Made by a program: the position numbers and the translations under genes. Positions 24,105 to 36,443 of a stretch of DNA of 64,000 nucleotides are shown here, piece by piece; position 1 is the stretch's first letter, and every line of letters begins with the position of its first letter. Below the pieces are notes generated by a model. That model did not search any database. It was not told where the DNA came from and was given only the letters and a program-made list of their open reading frames with translations. This DNA comes from Geosiphon pyriformis (Eukaryota; Glomeromycota; Glomeromycetes; Archaeosporales; Geosiphonaceae), in the NCBI GenBank assembly GCA_016748015.1, contig JAAOMT010000128.1, positions 2,007,770 to 2,071,769 on the forward strand. The letters run 5' to 3'.

Positions 24105-24250
24105 GGGAAGACAGTTTTGATCCACTTCGCAAGCATAATAAATTTATTTTCTGAGGATTGCAAAAAATTTAATTTTGCAGATCTACATCTATGGTGATCA
24201 ATACAAATATGAGTTTCGACCAATCTGTATCACCTTTTATTGGATCCAAG
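24105..24250. promoter_or_regulatory. 146-bp bidirectional promoter with CCAAT box
   Basis: This is the only sequence between the start codons of the PanE-like gene (minus) and glucose-6-phosphate epimerase (plus). It contains CCAAT at 24220-24224 and a reverse CCAAT (ATTGG) at 24239-24243. Function is inferred from position and motif only. Confidence 0.4.
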
Positions 24251-25565
24251 ATGCCTGTACAACTTCTTGACGACAAAGTTGCGCTGACCCATCACTCTGG
24301 CGCTTCTTCGGAAGGTTAAATTTTTGAGCGATATTCTTCATATGACTTAAACACAATTCATTATATTTGGTGGAATATTCATTTTCTGCTTCTACAGTAT
24401 ATTTCTTTGGGGCAACCGTCACCAGTTGGAAGGTTGGCGGTCAAGAACGTCTATTTTTGAGGTGGAAATAAATTGGTCTTTTTATTGACTCAAGTTTCAA
24501 AGAGCTCAGTTAAAAGAAACATGGTTTAAATTTAGCAAAAAAGCTATTCTTGATGGGACGAAAGGCATACGTGGTGGTATTCCGATAGGTATAAAAATTA
24601 TTAAAATACGGCCAATTCCACTTATTGTGATGTCAAATTAATGATTCGAAATCCATAAAGTTTTCCCGCAATTCGCAACTGCTAAGGACCCCAATGCAGC
24701 TACTGCAGCACTTCCCCAACATGGAACTGCTCGTATATCGAGGTGGGAATGGCTTGGAACTTCCACCGATAACGAATCAGAAATATCAGTCAGATTTGGT
24801 AGGAACATATTTAGAAAGAATTTTAACCAAATTATTGTTCATTCGAGCCTGAAATTCTATTTTCTGTAGGTTTAACTGATTCTCAGATTCCGGAAAAGCT
24901 TAAAAAGGCCTGGCAAAAAAAATTTAAGCTAATTTTTATAGTCACCTTGACAATGGATACATTAAATACTTCTTTGCATGTCAAAAACGAAGATTCAGAT
25001 GCATTTGATTTTAATGTGCTATTTCACACCTATTTTGCGGTTCCAGTAAGAAAATTTTGAATTTGTCGGGAACTAACTGTATCGGACCCAATATATAACA
25101 GAATTAATCCTTATTTCCAATCTAGGATATTTCCAAAGTTTCCATTCATGGTCTTAGTGGCCTTACTTATATTGATAAAGTTGCAAATAATCCTAGCATT
25201 TCGGACTCTCAAGATGTTATCACCATCGATCAGGAAGTCGATCGTATTTACCCTAAGGCTCCCAACACAGGAATTCTAATTGACTTCGGTGGCAAAGAAA
25301 AATTTGCTCTCACAAAGACCAATTTGCATGATACAGGCAAGTTCTTGAATAATGATGAATCTAGAATAATTTCCTATTAAGGCTAAAATAAACATTGAAA
25401 ATAGTCGTATGGAACCCATGGATTGCCAAAGCCGAAGGGATGTCCGATTTTGGTAATGAAGAATATAAAAAAATGATTTGTGTCGAAGCTGGAACAGTTG
25501 CCACTTATATCAACTTAAAGCAGGGAGAGACATGGGAAGGAGGGCAAGCTTTGAAGATTATTTAA
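24251..25565 (+). CDS. Glucose-6-phosphate 1-epimerase (aldose 1-epimerase family)
   Basis: Seven exons (24251-24314, 24398-24461, 24536-24588, 24661-24798, 24870-25045, 25126-25336, 25405-25565) give 288 aa, close to the roughly 300-aa family length. Signature blocks are YFFGATVTSWKVGGQERLFLS, ILDGTKGIRGGIPIVFPQF, PQHGTARISRWEW, LFHTYFAV (His159, the family's catalytic base or acid) and CVEAGTV (Glu263, the partner catalytic residue; the family usually has VEPG). It interconverts alpha and beta anomers of glucose 6-phosphate and related hexose 6-phosphates in the cytosol, feeding glycolysis and the pentose phosphate pathway. The intron after exon 6 has a GC donor (ACAG|gcaagt). Confidence 0.95.
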
Positions 25566-27713
25566 GACTTTAAATGGAGATCAAAGGGGAGCTCAAAATA
25601 TAAATATTGATGATTTCAATCCTTTGATCCTAAACTGAATGAATCTATTTAATTACCCTAATTAAATCATCTTAATTGTAATTATTAATAAAAAGAAACA
25701 GTTTTATATTTTGAATAAAATTAATAATTTTGTTAATTATTCACTTGTTTTAAAAAATATTAATGTAAGTTTATTTGTTTATTTGTTTATTAAATATAAT
25801 TAAAGCCTGAAAAAAAAAAAAAAACTTTTTTTTTCATATTTTTTGTGATCACAATTAAAGCAAAGAGTAAAAAAGTTCCAAATACCATAGTACTTAAAAT
25901 TACTGGTAGTATTTTTACCAAATACACATTTACAATTATAAAAACACTCTTTTTAAATAATATTATAATAAGCCAGTTTTTTGTTAGTATTAAATGCTTT
26001 TTTTAATTTTAAATTGATAAACTAAAAAATAAACTTAAATAATTTAATCAAATTATTTAATTAAAATCTTTATATATAAATTAGTAAAATAAATTACCAA
26101 AATTTTAAAAGATTTGAAATAAACAATAACATATTACCAAAAACCAACAAACTTTAATTTAGCATAAAAATTTTACCAAAAACCCTATTTATTTTATTAA
26201 AAAAAATATAAAAAAATATAATAAAAAATCACAATAATAAAAACAAAAATAAGAAAAAAAAATTTTAATCAAAGTTATATATAGAAACACAACTTATTTT
26301 ACTTTTAAAAATAGCAATAAATAATTAAGAATTAACATATTAAATAATATAATTATATATTAATTTTAACTAATTTTAACAAATATGTTGTTACTATTAT
26401 TATCTAAAATAAAATAAAAATTATTATTTACAATCAGAATAAAACCAAATATTATAATTGGTATTATTATAATAATATTAATAAAAAATATTAAAAAAGT
26501 TAAAGTTATATTTTTTAATAAAAAAATAAATTTTAAATTAAAAGTAATATTTTAAAAAACATTAAAATAATTACTGTTTTTTCATATTTTAAGTTAATTG
26601 TATTAATTTTGTTTTTTTATTGTTTTGGCTAATTATTTAAACAACAATAAAAAATTGATAACAAAAATTAATGTTTAATTATTAATCTGAAGTTTTTTTT
26701 AGTAATAATAATTATATTAAAACTTAAAAAAACACTTTTAACTAAAAACCAAAAAATGCTTTTTTAATAACCAAAAACTGTTCAAATTTTATACTTTTAT
26801 AAAATACTATTTAATTGTTTTTATTATTAAAAAAGCTTTTAAATAATTGTATTATTAAAGACTATAAAAATTAAAATTTGTTTTTTTTTACTTTTTACTT
26901 TAAATATAATCATAAAAATATAAAAAAAGTTATTATCTTAAATTAAATAAAAAAAGTTTTAATTAATAAAAAGTTTTAAATATAATCAAAATATTTTAAA
27001 ATACTTAATTTATTTAAAATTTAAAATTTATTAATATTTTTTAACAACAAAAGAAAAGTTATTTATTCAAATTTTTTTAGCTTTTCGTTTTATTTTAATG
27101 CAAAATTCAAAAGTTTTTATTTTGTAATCAACTATTAAAATACCAGATTTTGTATTTGATTCATCATTTTTCATAAATATAACTCAGCTTAATCATAAAT
27201 TGTGTCACAGAATCAGTTAAATTGGCCACAAATTTTTATGTGCTAAATTTACATGAAAAATAATTTTTTGAATTTTATAAAGTAATATTAAAATTAAAAA
27301 TACATTGTAATTAATTACGTTTATTTATTATTTGATAATTTAAAATTTTGTTTATTTAGTAATTATCGTAAAAAGTATTTATATAAATTTTCAATGATAC
27401 AATATACATTTAGTTTGTTTTCTGTCATGTGCCAAAATAAAGGTGAAGTTTTTGTCAAGTAAAAGATATTATTTCGCAAGTCATAGTTTCCAACTATATA
27501 AACTGTCTAGAATAAGATCAACCTCGAAATTGAGAAAGATATCAGCAATCAATTAAAAGAATTCAAAAACCCATTTGAAGAAAATGAATTTCAGTATTGA
27601 AGAATGGAAATTTTGCAAATTGTATCAGACGATATATAGATGAAGATTGTTGTAAAATACTTAACCCGCGATCTGCATAAACCTGACTCTCCCTTCCCAA
27701 GACATTTTCTGTG
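25566..27713. other. AT desert between epimerase and TIM9 genes
   Basis: About 25640-27400 is extremely AT-rich with A- and T-runs and no supportable ORF. The last 300 bp return to gene-like composition as the 3' flank of TIM9. A short palindrome gtgatcac lies near 25847. No repeat match to the LINE copies was convincing here. Confidence 0.6.
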
Positions 27714-28508
27714 CTATAATCGTTCGCTGGGAGATGAAGCAGTGCTAGAACCAGGAAATGGTGTAGTACCCTGTTGAGCTTGGGCAGCCTGTTGCTGCAT
27801 CAATTGCTGATTCAATTCACCGAATCGTTGCCCGACGCGTTCATTGTATTTGATGAATTTTTCGGCGCATCGGAGCACGCACGTTTCCTAGAAGTTAGTG
27901 CATTGAGGACATAACAAGCGAGAAGAAAGAGAGGAGCGTTGAGGGAAGTTTGATATGGAAATAGGTGTATGATCGAAAGAAAGATGAAGGAAACATCATT
28001 TTTCGATGGCAAATTTACTTATTATGTTAATGGGATAAGGAAAGAAAAGTTGTTTCGACAAGAATGCTCTTGTATGGTCTTCTTCCATAAACCGCCATTA
28101 TAATTTTGCGAAAATCAAATTAGTGACAAGTGAACACACGTTACTTCTTTTGAACTGATGGCCTTTGATGTGAAATCATTAATGCAATCGTTGAAGCAAC
28201 GTTCTACGAGACCTGTATAAAATTTCATTAATTCGCGTAGCTTTTGTTTTGGTATGTGTTTGTCATATAAAGGGTTGGGATAGGCGAGTCGGACGTTAAT
28301 GTCAGGAGATTCAAGTTATGTTTTTAATACAGAGATGATTTCAAAAGGTAAAAAGCAAGAAAATTCACCAAAATCATAAATTAGTCTTTTATAGCATTCC
28401 TTTGTACAAAAAAGAGCAGGCAAATAAATTTTGGCTTCTTACCTGTTTCTGTTCTAGTATTTTTTGTATATGTGCGCGCTCAGCATCATTTAACTGTGAA
28501 AAATCCAT
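27714..28508 (-). CDS. TIM9: Mitochondrial intermembrane-space chaperone Tim9
   Basis: Three exons (28443-28508, 28145-28240, 27714-27887) give 111 aa. The twin CX3C motif of small Tims is C37-FND-C41 and C57-VLR-C61, with the typical block [28 protein letters not shown] and CVLRCAEKFIKYNERVGQRF. Tim9 pairs with Tim10 in a hexamer that carries hydrophobic carrier proteins across the intermembrane space to TIM22. Oxidation of the four cysteines by Mia40 is how the family is imported. Compared with the usual 85-90 aa, this protein has an extra Gln/Ala/Ser-rich tail after residue ~80 (QQLMQQQAAQAQQGTT) that looks disordered. It lies downstream of the DUF229 gene on the same strand. Confidence 0.95.
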
Positions 28509-28680
28509 TTCTTTTAAAATATTTGTCGTGATTTAGTTAAAGGTTAAGAGTTGTTGGTAGTTGCTAAAATTCATTGAATAAGAAAATTATCCATGGGGAT
28601 CTACATAAATAATCATTGGTGACTCACGAAATCCAAGATCTTTATGTGACATCAATTTTTTTTGATTTATTGTTGATAAG

Positions 28681-30985
28681 TTAAAATTTTTTGGAACAAA
28701 AGCAAAAATGTTTTAATAAACTTTCTCCCGCCGTGATTTTTTCCTGCTCTATTCTTTTCCTACATATTCCCTCCCATTCATTTTTGTAACTAGATATTTG
28801 TGTCACCACAATATCTTGATATTGCTCGTTAATGATGCTGTTATGGCTACCTGTAAATTTGAGCTTTGCAATTGGATAGGATTTTACATTGGCTACAACA
28901 GAATAAATTTGTGAATCTTTCTTGGATGGGGGCAGATAATATCCCGAGATGTAAGCTAGATCGCCATATTTGAATTCTGCAGGTGCTGAGGTATTGGGAT
29001 GATTTGAATTGAAATAAAATTTCTGACAAACTTGTCCTACTCCTATAGACTCTATTTTCCTATTCATGTACTCAGTGGCAAGCTCAAGAATTTTGTTGAT
29101 TATTCTCAAGTCATCAACTGATGTATTGTTCAACATAGTGTACTTGATGCACGGACAAAACTCGGAAGGTATGTGAATGCTATTACAAGTTCTTGTAGGT
29201 TCGATTGGATTCAAAAGTATATCCCCATATGTTTGAGCTGTAGTTTTGGTATTATGACGACCCTCGAAAAAGTTTGAAGGTTCCTTCAGAGCCTTTGAAA
29301 TATCGATCAAATTTGTGTTGTTTTTACTTTTACCGAAAGCCAGATAAAGTAAAGTCATATGGAGATCCAAATGTGAAGTAAGTTTGTTTTGATTAACCAA
29401 AAATCCAGGTCGGTGAGAATCTGCCAGAGATTTGGGTAGGATAATATGTAACGGTGGTTGATGGTGATGTATACTACCTTCGTATGTGGAAACTTCAGAT
29501 CCATAGTGCATCCCATGATCCGATAAAATAACGATAACGCTTTTTTGATAGGAAATTGAGTTAAAATAAATTTATGACAAATTGATAGCCAAATTGATTT
29601 AATAAAACCTCATACCTATTCGGCTTCAAAAATGGTTGCTTGCCTTCTTTCCCTCTTAACAATTCCGTGAATAATTCCACCATTGAATCATCTAAACTTA
29701 CAAGCTTTGTATCCGGCGAATGAGTATCCATTAAGGTGACAGTCGCAAATCTCTTGTACCCTTCTCCATTCTCATTTGAACCATTGTAAGTTTGTAAAAA
29801 TTGTTTTAAATAATCAAATTGTGCTTGGTAGACAGCCTTTTGACCCATGCAAAAGGGGGACGCCACTATCATCCCATCTATCGTAAGGGAATCATATTGC
29901 GAATCTAGTCCTTGTCTTAACTTACACGTTCGGCCAAATTCTTGATCCTTGAATAGTTGAGCAGTATCACACATTGATACATGAGGAAATTGATGATGCC
30001 CTGGCATTTTATCACGAGCTTTCTGATAGAAATAAGTGATCGCCCCATCCGCATAACCCCTATATCCAAATTCCCACCAACCACCACATTCACCGTCCGA
30101 ATGCATTGTTACGAAGCCTTGCCTTTCGAACAATTCCCAGAGCCAAGTTCCTTGAGCATTTTTTTTTTCCGAATATAAGTAATCCTTTGATTGTCCGGAA
30201 TAAATGAAGGCTTTATTTGGAGGTGAGTTAACTCCAAGTACATTATAACGGTTGAATGAAAAAGTCTCATGCGTCCCATTCGTATGACTGTCAAGATCTT
30301 TGAAAAACGCAATGGTTTTTGGAAATTCTTCATTGAAATGTTCTCTAGAAACGGCATCGAGTAAAAGCAAGACAACGTCATCAACTAATGGAGCTTGATC
30401 TTTTAAAACACTATTTTGGGGAATTGGAAATTTCATATGATTTTTATTATCTTTGATGGGTTCACGAGTCAGAAAGTTGTTTTCATTCCCACATTTGATC
30501 AACACATATTCTTCTGTGAATTTCAAAGGACCGTTCTTGATTTGATCCCATAATTGGAACTTGTACATTGATGGAAAATGATAGTCGAAAGGGATATCAC
30601 AATCAACCTTGATTAATTGTTCTCCAGTCAATTGATCATGGTCGATATGAACAAAGGTTTTACCTGGTTCAATATCGATTACAGTGTCGTCTAGTGTCAA
30701 ATTTTTCCAAGATGGAAGTTCACATATGCCGTTGCCACCAAGCATTTTTTCATATTCTATTTCGTCATGCACATGGTTCAAAAAATATATTCCGAATATT
30801 AAAAAAAGAACTGTGACTGCTAGCAAAACTGTCAGGGGTTTTGGATTTCTCGTTAACTTTATCCCGCATAACTTTAACCCACAAACTGTAAAGGGGGCGG
30901 AAGGTGAATTAAGCGGCCCATAGTTGAAAGAAGGTCGGTTCAACCAAACCCAAATGCGGTTAAGAAAACTGACGATTCTGGCCAT
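28681..30985 (-). CDS. DUF229 family protein, membrane-anchored sulfatase/phosphatase fold
   Basis: Two exons (29616-30985 and 28681-29539) joined by a 76-nt intron encode 742 aa. Residues 51-69 (LTVLLAVTVLFLIFGIYFL) form one transmembrane segment after a 50-residue cytosolic head, as in a type II membrane protein. The luminal/extracellular part has VDDVVLLLLDAVSREHF (Asp210, metal-site block of the alkaline phosphatase/sulfatase superfamily), CGGWWEFGYRGY, and after the splice ILSDHGMHYGSE (Asp464-His465, second metal block). These are the hallmarks of Pfam DUF229, whose biochemical role is not established. Several N-x-S/T sites (for example NGTHET) fit a secreted or luminal domain. Confidence 0.9.
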
Positions 30986-32714
30986 ACTCTCAACTTCTAT
31001 TCTTTAATATTTAAAAATGTATAACTGACTCTCTGAAATAAGCTACCCTTTTTTTAGGCTTGAAAAAGTACGGGAGCTCATGTTTGAAACTATTTTTGGA
31101 TATTACATTTTAAACTTATAATCATGTGCTATTTTATAGAAGAAAAAGTTTTTATTAAATTAATTTGTTTGATTAAAATAAATTTTGTTATACTTTATTA
31201 TTTTAATTATACATTAACCATTTTATATTTATGACTTAATTATTAACTTAATTAATAATTTAATTATGGCCTTTTTTTATAAAATTGCAAAAACTTGCTT
31301 TTATAGTTTATTAAAAAAATTTTATCCTTAATATTAATTAAAATTGCTGTTAAAGATTATAACAGATTATATTTTAACTATTTGTAATAAAAAAAACCTT
31401 TTAATTCTTAAAAACATATTTATTTTTATAATTAATTTTATTTTGAAAATAGTAAAAAAATAATTAATATATGTTGTTATTTAAGCCAAAAATTGAATTA
31501 AAAATTATTATAGTATTAATTAAATAATTATATTATAATATAAAAATAGTTAAAAATAATATAATAATTAAAAATAATATAAAACAACATAAAATAATTT
31601 AAAATAATAAACTATAATTAAATATATTATATTTTCTTAAAATAATTTATATTATTAAAAATGCTGTATATATATATTTTAAATTAAATTAAAAATTAAA
31701 ATAAATTAAAATAAACTAATTAAATATTTAATTTAAAATAAAAATTTAATTTAAATTTAATTCTATTAATATAAGTAATAAAATTAAATTTTATTTTAAC
31801 TAATAATATTTTAATTAATTTAATTATATATATTATGTAAATTTCTGTAAAACAAATATTTTTATATTATATTACTCTTTATTAATTGTTAAAAATAATT
31901 TCAAATAAATCAATTTTATTTTAAATAAATATTTTAAATTTTTTATTTAATTTTAAGTTTAAAAACTATTTTATTATTTTAAAAAATTGAATTTATAAAC
32001 GTTTTTTATTATTAATAATTAATAATATTACTTATATAATAAATAAAAAATTATTAAAAATAATATGTTTAAAAGATTATATTAAAAATTACAATATATT
32101 AAATATTAAAAAATATATTAAATTTTAAGTTAATAATTATTTAAAATTAAAATAATAATATATATTGTGTTAATATTTTTTTAAAGATTATTGATTAATA
32201 TAATCAAATATTAAAAGCTCTAATACAAAAAATTATTATTGTTTATTAATATTATATATTATATATTTAATAATTATATTCGAATTTTTGTCTTATATAT
32301 AAGTATAAAATTTAAATACTTAAATATTTTAAAAATTAATTTTATAAATATAAAAACAAAATTAAATAATAAATATAAATAAATTACACATATAAAAATT
32401 ATTTTACTTAATATTTTATGTATAATTTATAAATAAAAAAACAAATATGTATTTGGTTTTTTTAATATTTTTATTTAATTTAAAATACTTATAATTTTTT
32501 AATCTAATAATAACAAAGAATTTGTAACAAAAATTATTAATAAAAAATGAAAAATAATTTGGTTTATTGAATTATTATTTATAAATTATAAATATTGTAT
32601 ATTTTTAAAATTAAAATTATTTAATTTATATTTTATATAAAAATAATAAATACACAAATTTATAATATTATTAAACAATTTTTTTATTAATTTTTTTTAT
32701 TTTTTATTTTTTTA

Positions 32715-32785
32715 CAGAAACATACAAGAGAATCCAACTAAATGTGACTCACGCGCTTATTACATGTGACCGGCCACTCGATATT
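32715..32785 (+). repeat. CATGTGA-core dispersed repeat, copy B
   Basis: The clearest copy: acgcgcttattacatgtgac followed by cggccactcgatatt, at about 32750-32782, inside an otherwise A/T-only desert. The preceding ccaactaaatgtgactc aligns with copies A and C. Confidence 0.55.
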
Positions 32786-33369
32786 AATTAATTTTTAATT
32801 AAGTCTTATAAAATAATTTATAAAAACTTATTTAATTTTAATAATTATTATATTAATATACAGAAAATTTTTTATAATATTAATACACAAAAAATTTAAG
32901 AAAAAAATAAATATTAATTTTAATTACTTGAATTTTTTATTATTATAAATATAGTTTAATTATTACTTATTATAATAGAATTGTATAAAATTTTAAAATA
33001 AGCATAATTTATGCTTTTTATATATTTAATCAATTAAGTTAATCAAAACAATACTATAAATTTATATTATACAAATATTATTACAAAATTTAAAAAACAC
33101 TAAAAATAAAAAACATTAAAACTAAATTTAATTAAAATACTATAACTAAATTTGAATTTAAGAGCATTTATATTAAAATCACAAAATAACAAATTATTAA
33201 TATTATATAATATCAAATTATTAATAATTATTAAATTTTAAGTTTTATAAAAAGTTTTAATTTAATATTTAGCAACCAAATATTTAATCTGTTATAAATA
33301 TTTTTTTTATTAAGTTTTACAAGTATAATCCAATTATTACCTAAAAACAAACAATTAAAAAAAAATTTA

Positions 33370-33412
33370 GATTAAGTATAACTTATGCTTTTTCTACATG
33401 TAATTAGCAACT
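33370..33412 (+). repeat. CATGTGA-core dispersed repeat, copy D (degraded)
   Basis: Reads acttatgctttttctacatg followed by taattagcaac. It resembles copies A and B with several C-to-T and G-to-A type changes. An even weaker relative (aatttatgctttttatat) lies near 33005. Confidence 0.3.
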
Positions 33413-33563
33413 TAAACCAATTAAAACAACATTATATATTTATTTCACTTATTACAAAAAAATCTCACATAAAACCAAAATACAAATTAGTTAAAAGAGA
33501 GTATAATCTAAAACAAACATATATATTCAACTTGATACCAAAATTATAAATTATCTTGAAAGT

Positions 33564-33764
33564 CTATAAAGATAACAACTTTAAAACAAACAAAACAGCT
33601 GATTTATCACAAGACAGGAGATCATATTTTTTATAATGTGCTTTTAAATATGTGTTTAATAACCAAATAGCAACTCTATAGCTCTTGGCAAAACTTCTGA
33701 CCAAATTAATAACTATTGCATTATTATTAAATTTAATACTCAATAAGTGCATTGTTTTAACCAC
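33564..33764 (-). pseudogene. LINE copy 2 pol C-terminal segment
   Basis: The open stretch NNNAIVINLVRSFAKSYRVA then IWLLNTYLKAHYKKYDLLS resembles, from memory of the family, the conserved tail of Glomeromycotina LINE polyproteins (a VR-x-F...YR-x-x-IWL...Y-x-K pattern shortly before the stop). Its position about 0.6 kb downstream of the RNase H block fits that reading. Confidence 0.5.
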
Positions 33765-34397
33765 TTATTTCTTTAATACAAAGTCTTTGGCCAATAATAT
33801 ATATAAGCAACCAGAAAATTTTGTCTTATGTAAGAATTAAATTACTTCATAATTAGCAACATAAGTGCTTAGCAAATTAATCTACTTTTGGATAATGTTT
33901 AAGATTAGATCTTTTTTAGTACAATTATTATAGATATATAAAAATATATAATTAAAGTTCTTAATTAGTTTACACTAAATGTATAATATACTAAAATAAT
34001 TTAAGTTATACAGTTTTTTTCTTTTGGCCACAAATAAATAGTAGTACAGAGCTTTTATAAAATAGGATTGAAATGCTATAAAAGTAGAGCTGATAAAACC
34101 AGATCTAATACAACTATTAGAATACTATATACTAAAAGTCTTTTGTATATCAAAGAAATTACAAAGTATTATATCTACAGTACTATTAATACATTTGAAT
34201 TCCCAGTTAACAAAATTAACAACATTAAAAAACCACTTAACAAAATAATAAACATTTCCAGAAACCAGTCTTTTTTTAATAACAAAAAAATAGTGCAGTA
34301 TCTTAACAGATATAGTAAAACCAGATATAATAGTTGTATTGGCAAAAAAGTTTGTGTATTTATTATTAATAATTTTAAAGTAACTCTTAATTTTATT

Positions 34398-35153
34398 TCA
34401 GTTAATTAATAAATTTTTTAATACAATAGTTTGATAAACATGTTCTTTTTCAATCCAGTATTTATTACAAAAGTTGAAACTAATACATTTTTTATTTAAA
34501 GTACATATATCTAATAATGCTTGATTATCTGTAAATAATATAATCAAGCTAAACATAAGAATGTATTTTAGTACAAACACAATAGTCTGCAGTTTCACCA
34601 TAGTTGAAAAAAACAAGCCACTTATTTTAATTCTAATATTTATATTAATGTTTAAAAAATACACAGCTACACTACTATAAGCATTAACAGAACCAAAGTT
34701 CTTGGCTAAACCATTTATATAAATAACTATTTCTTTTGTCCTATTTCTTAACAAGCATTTTTTGACAAATTTAAAGTTATATGGTTGGCCAGCAAGTATG
34801 AGATAGAAAGCTAGAATACTACAGCTAATTAGGCCATCATTCTTAATAAATATAACAAGTAAGCTAAATCAACCAAAAATAAGATCTTTAAGATTAAGTT
34901 TTTTTTATTTGCAAAATGTGTTCCATGTAAAGCAAACTTCATGATGGTTCAGAAGTTGGTTAGCAAAAACAATACTGAATCTCTTTAAAGATTTTACCAT
35001 GTCAATATAATAATCTAAACTTAAGACATCAACAACAGCAATACTACTATCAGCCCAAAAAATATTTAGGAAATTGTTCTTTAAAAACAAACCACATAAT
35101 ACTAAAATATTAATTTCACCTGTCAAAAAACAGTTTATCAAATTGATTAACAA
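34398..35153 (-). pseudogene. LINE copy 2 RNase H region
   Basis: 35153-34905 and 34754-34398 align with copy 1 around 950-780 and 620-290. The Glu-helix reads TMVKLQTIVFVLKYI, again with Lys in place of the catalytic Glu. The next Asp motif is intact here (LFTDNQALLDIC). Confidence 0.7.
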
Positions 35154-35447
35154 TATAACTAAAAAATTAAGAGGATGCCAAGATATTTAGCTGAAAGTCT
35201 GTAAATTTATAATTTTATGTTTGAATAATTTGCCAAAAATCTTCTTTGAATTAGCAAAAATAACCAAATTAGCCACCAAATTTTCAGTTTGCATTTATCC
35301 AAAAGACTTGAGATTATATAATTCAAGATGGGAAATAGCTTTATTAGGAAAGTCTTTAAACAAATTGGTCTTAAGCTTTAATTTTTTTCTTAGTAATCTG
35401 TTCTATTTCTTATATATATTTATTAATATATAATTAAATTATAGCTT

Positions 35448-36443
35448 GTTATTACTAGTAAAATTTTAGCTATTAATTAGCATAAAATTACTTTTTTAAT
35501 TTTTATTATTAATTAGTATATATTATTATTATTTCAATTATCACTTATTATTTAATCAAATTATCAATTATTATTATTCAATTACTAACTTAATTTGTAC
35601 CATAGAAATTAAGATAATCAAATTACACAATACTCTGAACTATTTAATATTCAAAAATTCGTCGAAATTAGCAGAAATTGGCCGAAATAATTAATAGTTT
35701 GTAGAAATAATTTGTAATTTGCCAAAATGTATTTTTAGTTTGCTAAAATTAGAGCAAAAAGAAAAGTACAAATTCAAAGACTAGTACTACAACAAGTTGT
35801 ATAAAAAAAGAGCTTCTTTTTTCAAAAAAATGTATTTTACTATAGTATCTTATCTTATTTTTAAATATTTTAATTAGAACAAATCACTTTTTATACATTC
35901 TTACAAAATCAAATAAAAATTAAAATATTCAAAAACCAAATCTTTAATTATTATACTTAAAACTTTTGAAACCCAATTAATATTTTGAAATCGATAGCTA
36001 CTAATTTCAATAATTTGTTAGTAATTCCAGACCTGGATAGAAAATATTTCTCTTAACAGAATTCTATTTCTTTTATATTTCTTTTATTTATTTTTTTCTT
36101 TCTTTTCTTATTATAATTATCAGAGTAGCTTACAAATAAAATTCTTGTAGAAAAGTTGACTTTCACAGCAAAATAACTACACATTTTTAGTGAGTTTTTA
36201 AATAAGCAATTTCTGGAAAAAAGTTGATGTTTACTACAATATAACTATATAAAATAACTGGCACAAAATTGGTCATTCTATTTATAAGCCCAGCAGTTCA
36301 AATTATAAGAGATAATTTAAAGATAAATTCAGTTATCAAAGGTTCAACTACTTCCAGAAAATGCAAATTCACAACAAATAAATATTAACAACATTTAAAA
36401 AAAGAGACCAAAAATCTTTAGTAATACTGTAATTAACAATAAA
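35448..36443. mobile_element. ~1-kb insertion inside LINE copy 2 with possible target-site duplication
   Basis: The LINE sequence aligning to copy 1 breaks at about 35459 and resumes at about 36431. The edges read tgttattactagta on the left and ctgtaattaacaata on the right; the uninterrupted copy 1 has ctgtaattaataata once. This is consistent with a roughly 14-bp duplicated target that has since drifted. The insert has no ORF. Its right third (36105-36430) recurs at 60001-60330. The centre has short degenerate direct repeats of a cgaaatta-like unit near 35655-35700. Confidence 0.5.
36105..36430 (+). repeat. ~325-bp dispersed repeat, first copy
   Basis: Aligns over its whole length with 60001-60330 (for example gtagcttacaaataaaat versus gtagcttataaataaaat, and aactacacatttttagtgag versus aactacatatttttagtgag). 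Both copies have the same strand relative to the window, but their host LINEs run in opposite directions. The repeat is therefore independent of LINE sequence. Confidence 0.7.

Larger units (their letters stand above)
30986..33540. other. AT desert with short repeat islands
   Basis: Beyond the first ~100 bp upstream of the DUF229 gene, this is about 2.4 kb of nearly pure A/T. The only islands of higher G+C are the CATGTGA-core repeat at 32715-32785 and its degraded relative near 33370-33412. No ORF is supportable. Confidence 0.6.

Noticed and set aside
34068-34409. Plus-strand 113-codon ORF as a gene
   Set aside because: It is antisense to LINE copy 2. The nucleotide sequence aligns to copy 1 positions about 40-160 downstream of RNase H.
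36105-36430. SINE with internal Pol III promoter
   Set aside because: agttcaaattat and ggttcaactac loosely resemble B boxes, but there is no convincing A box at the right spacing and no tRNA-like fold.
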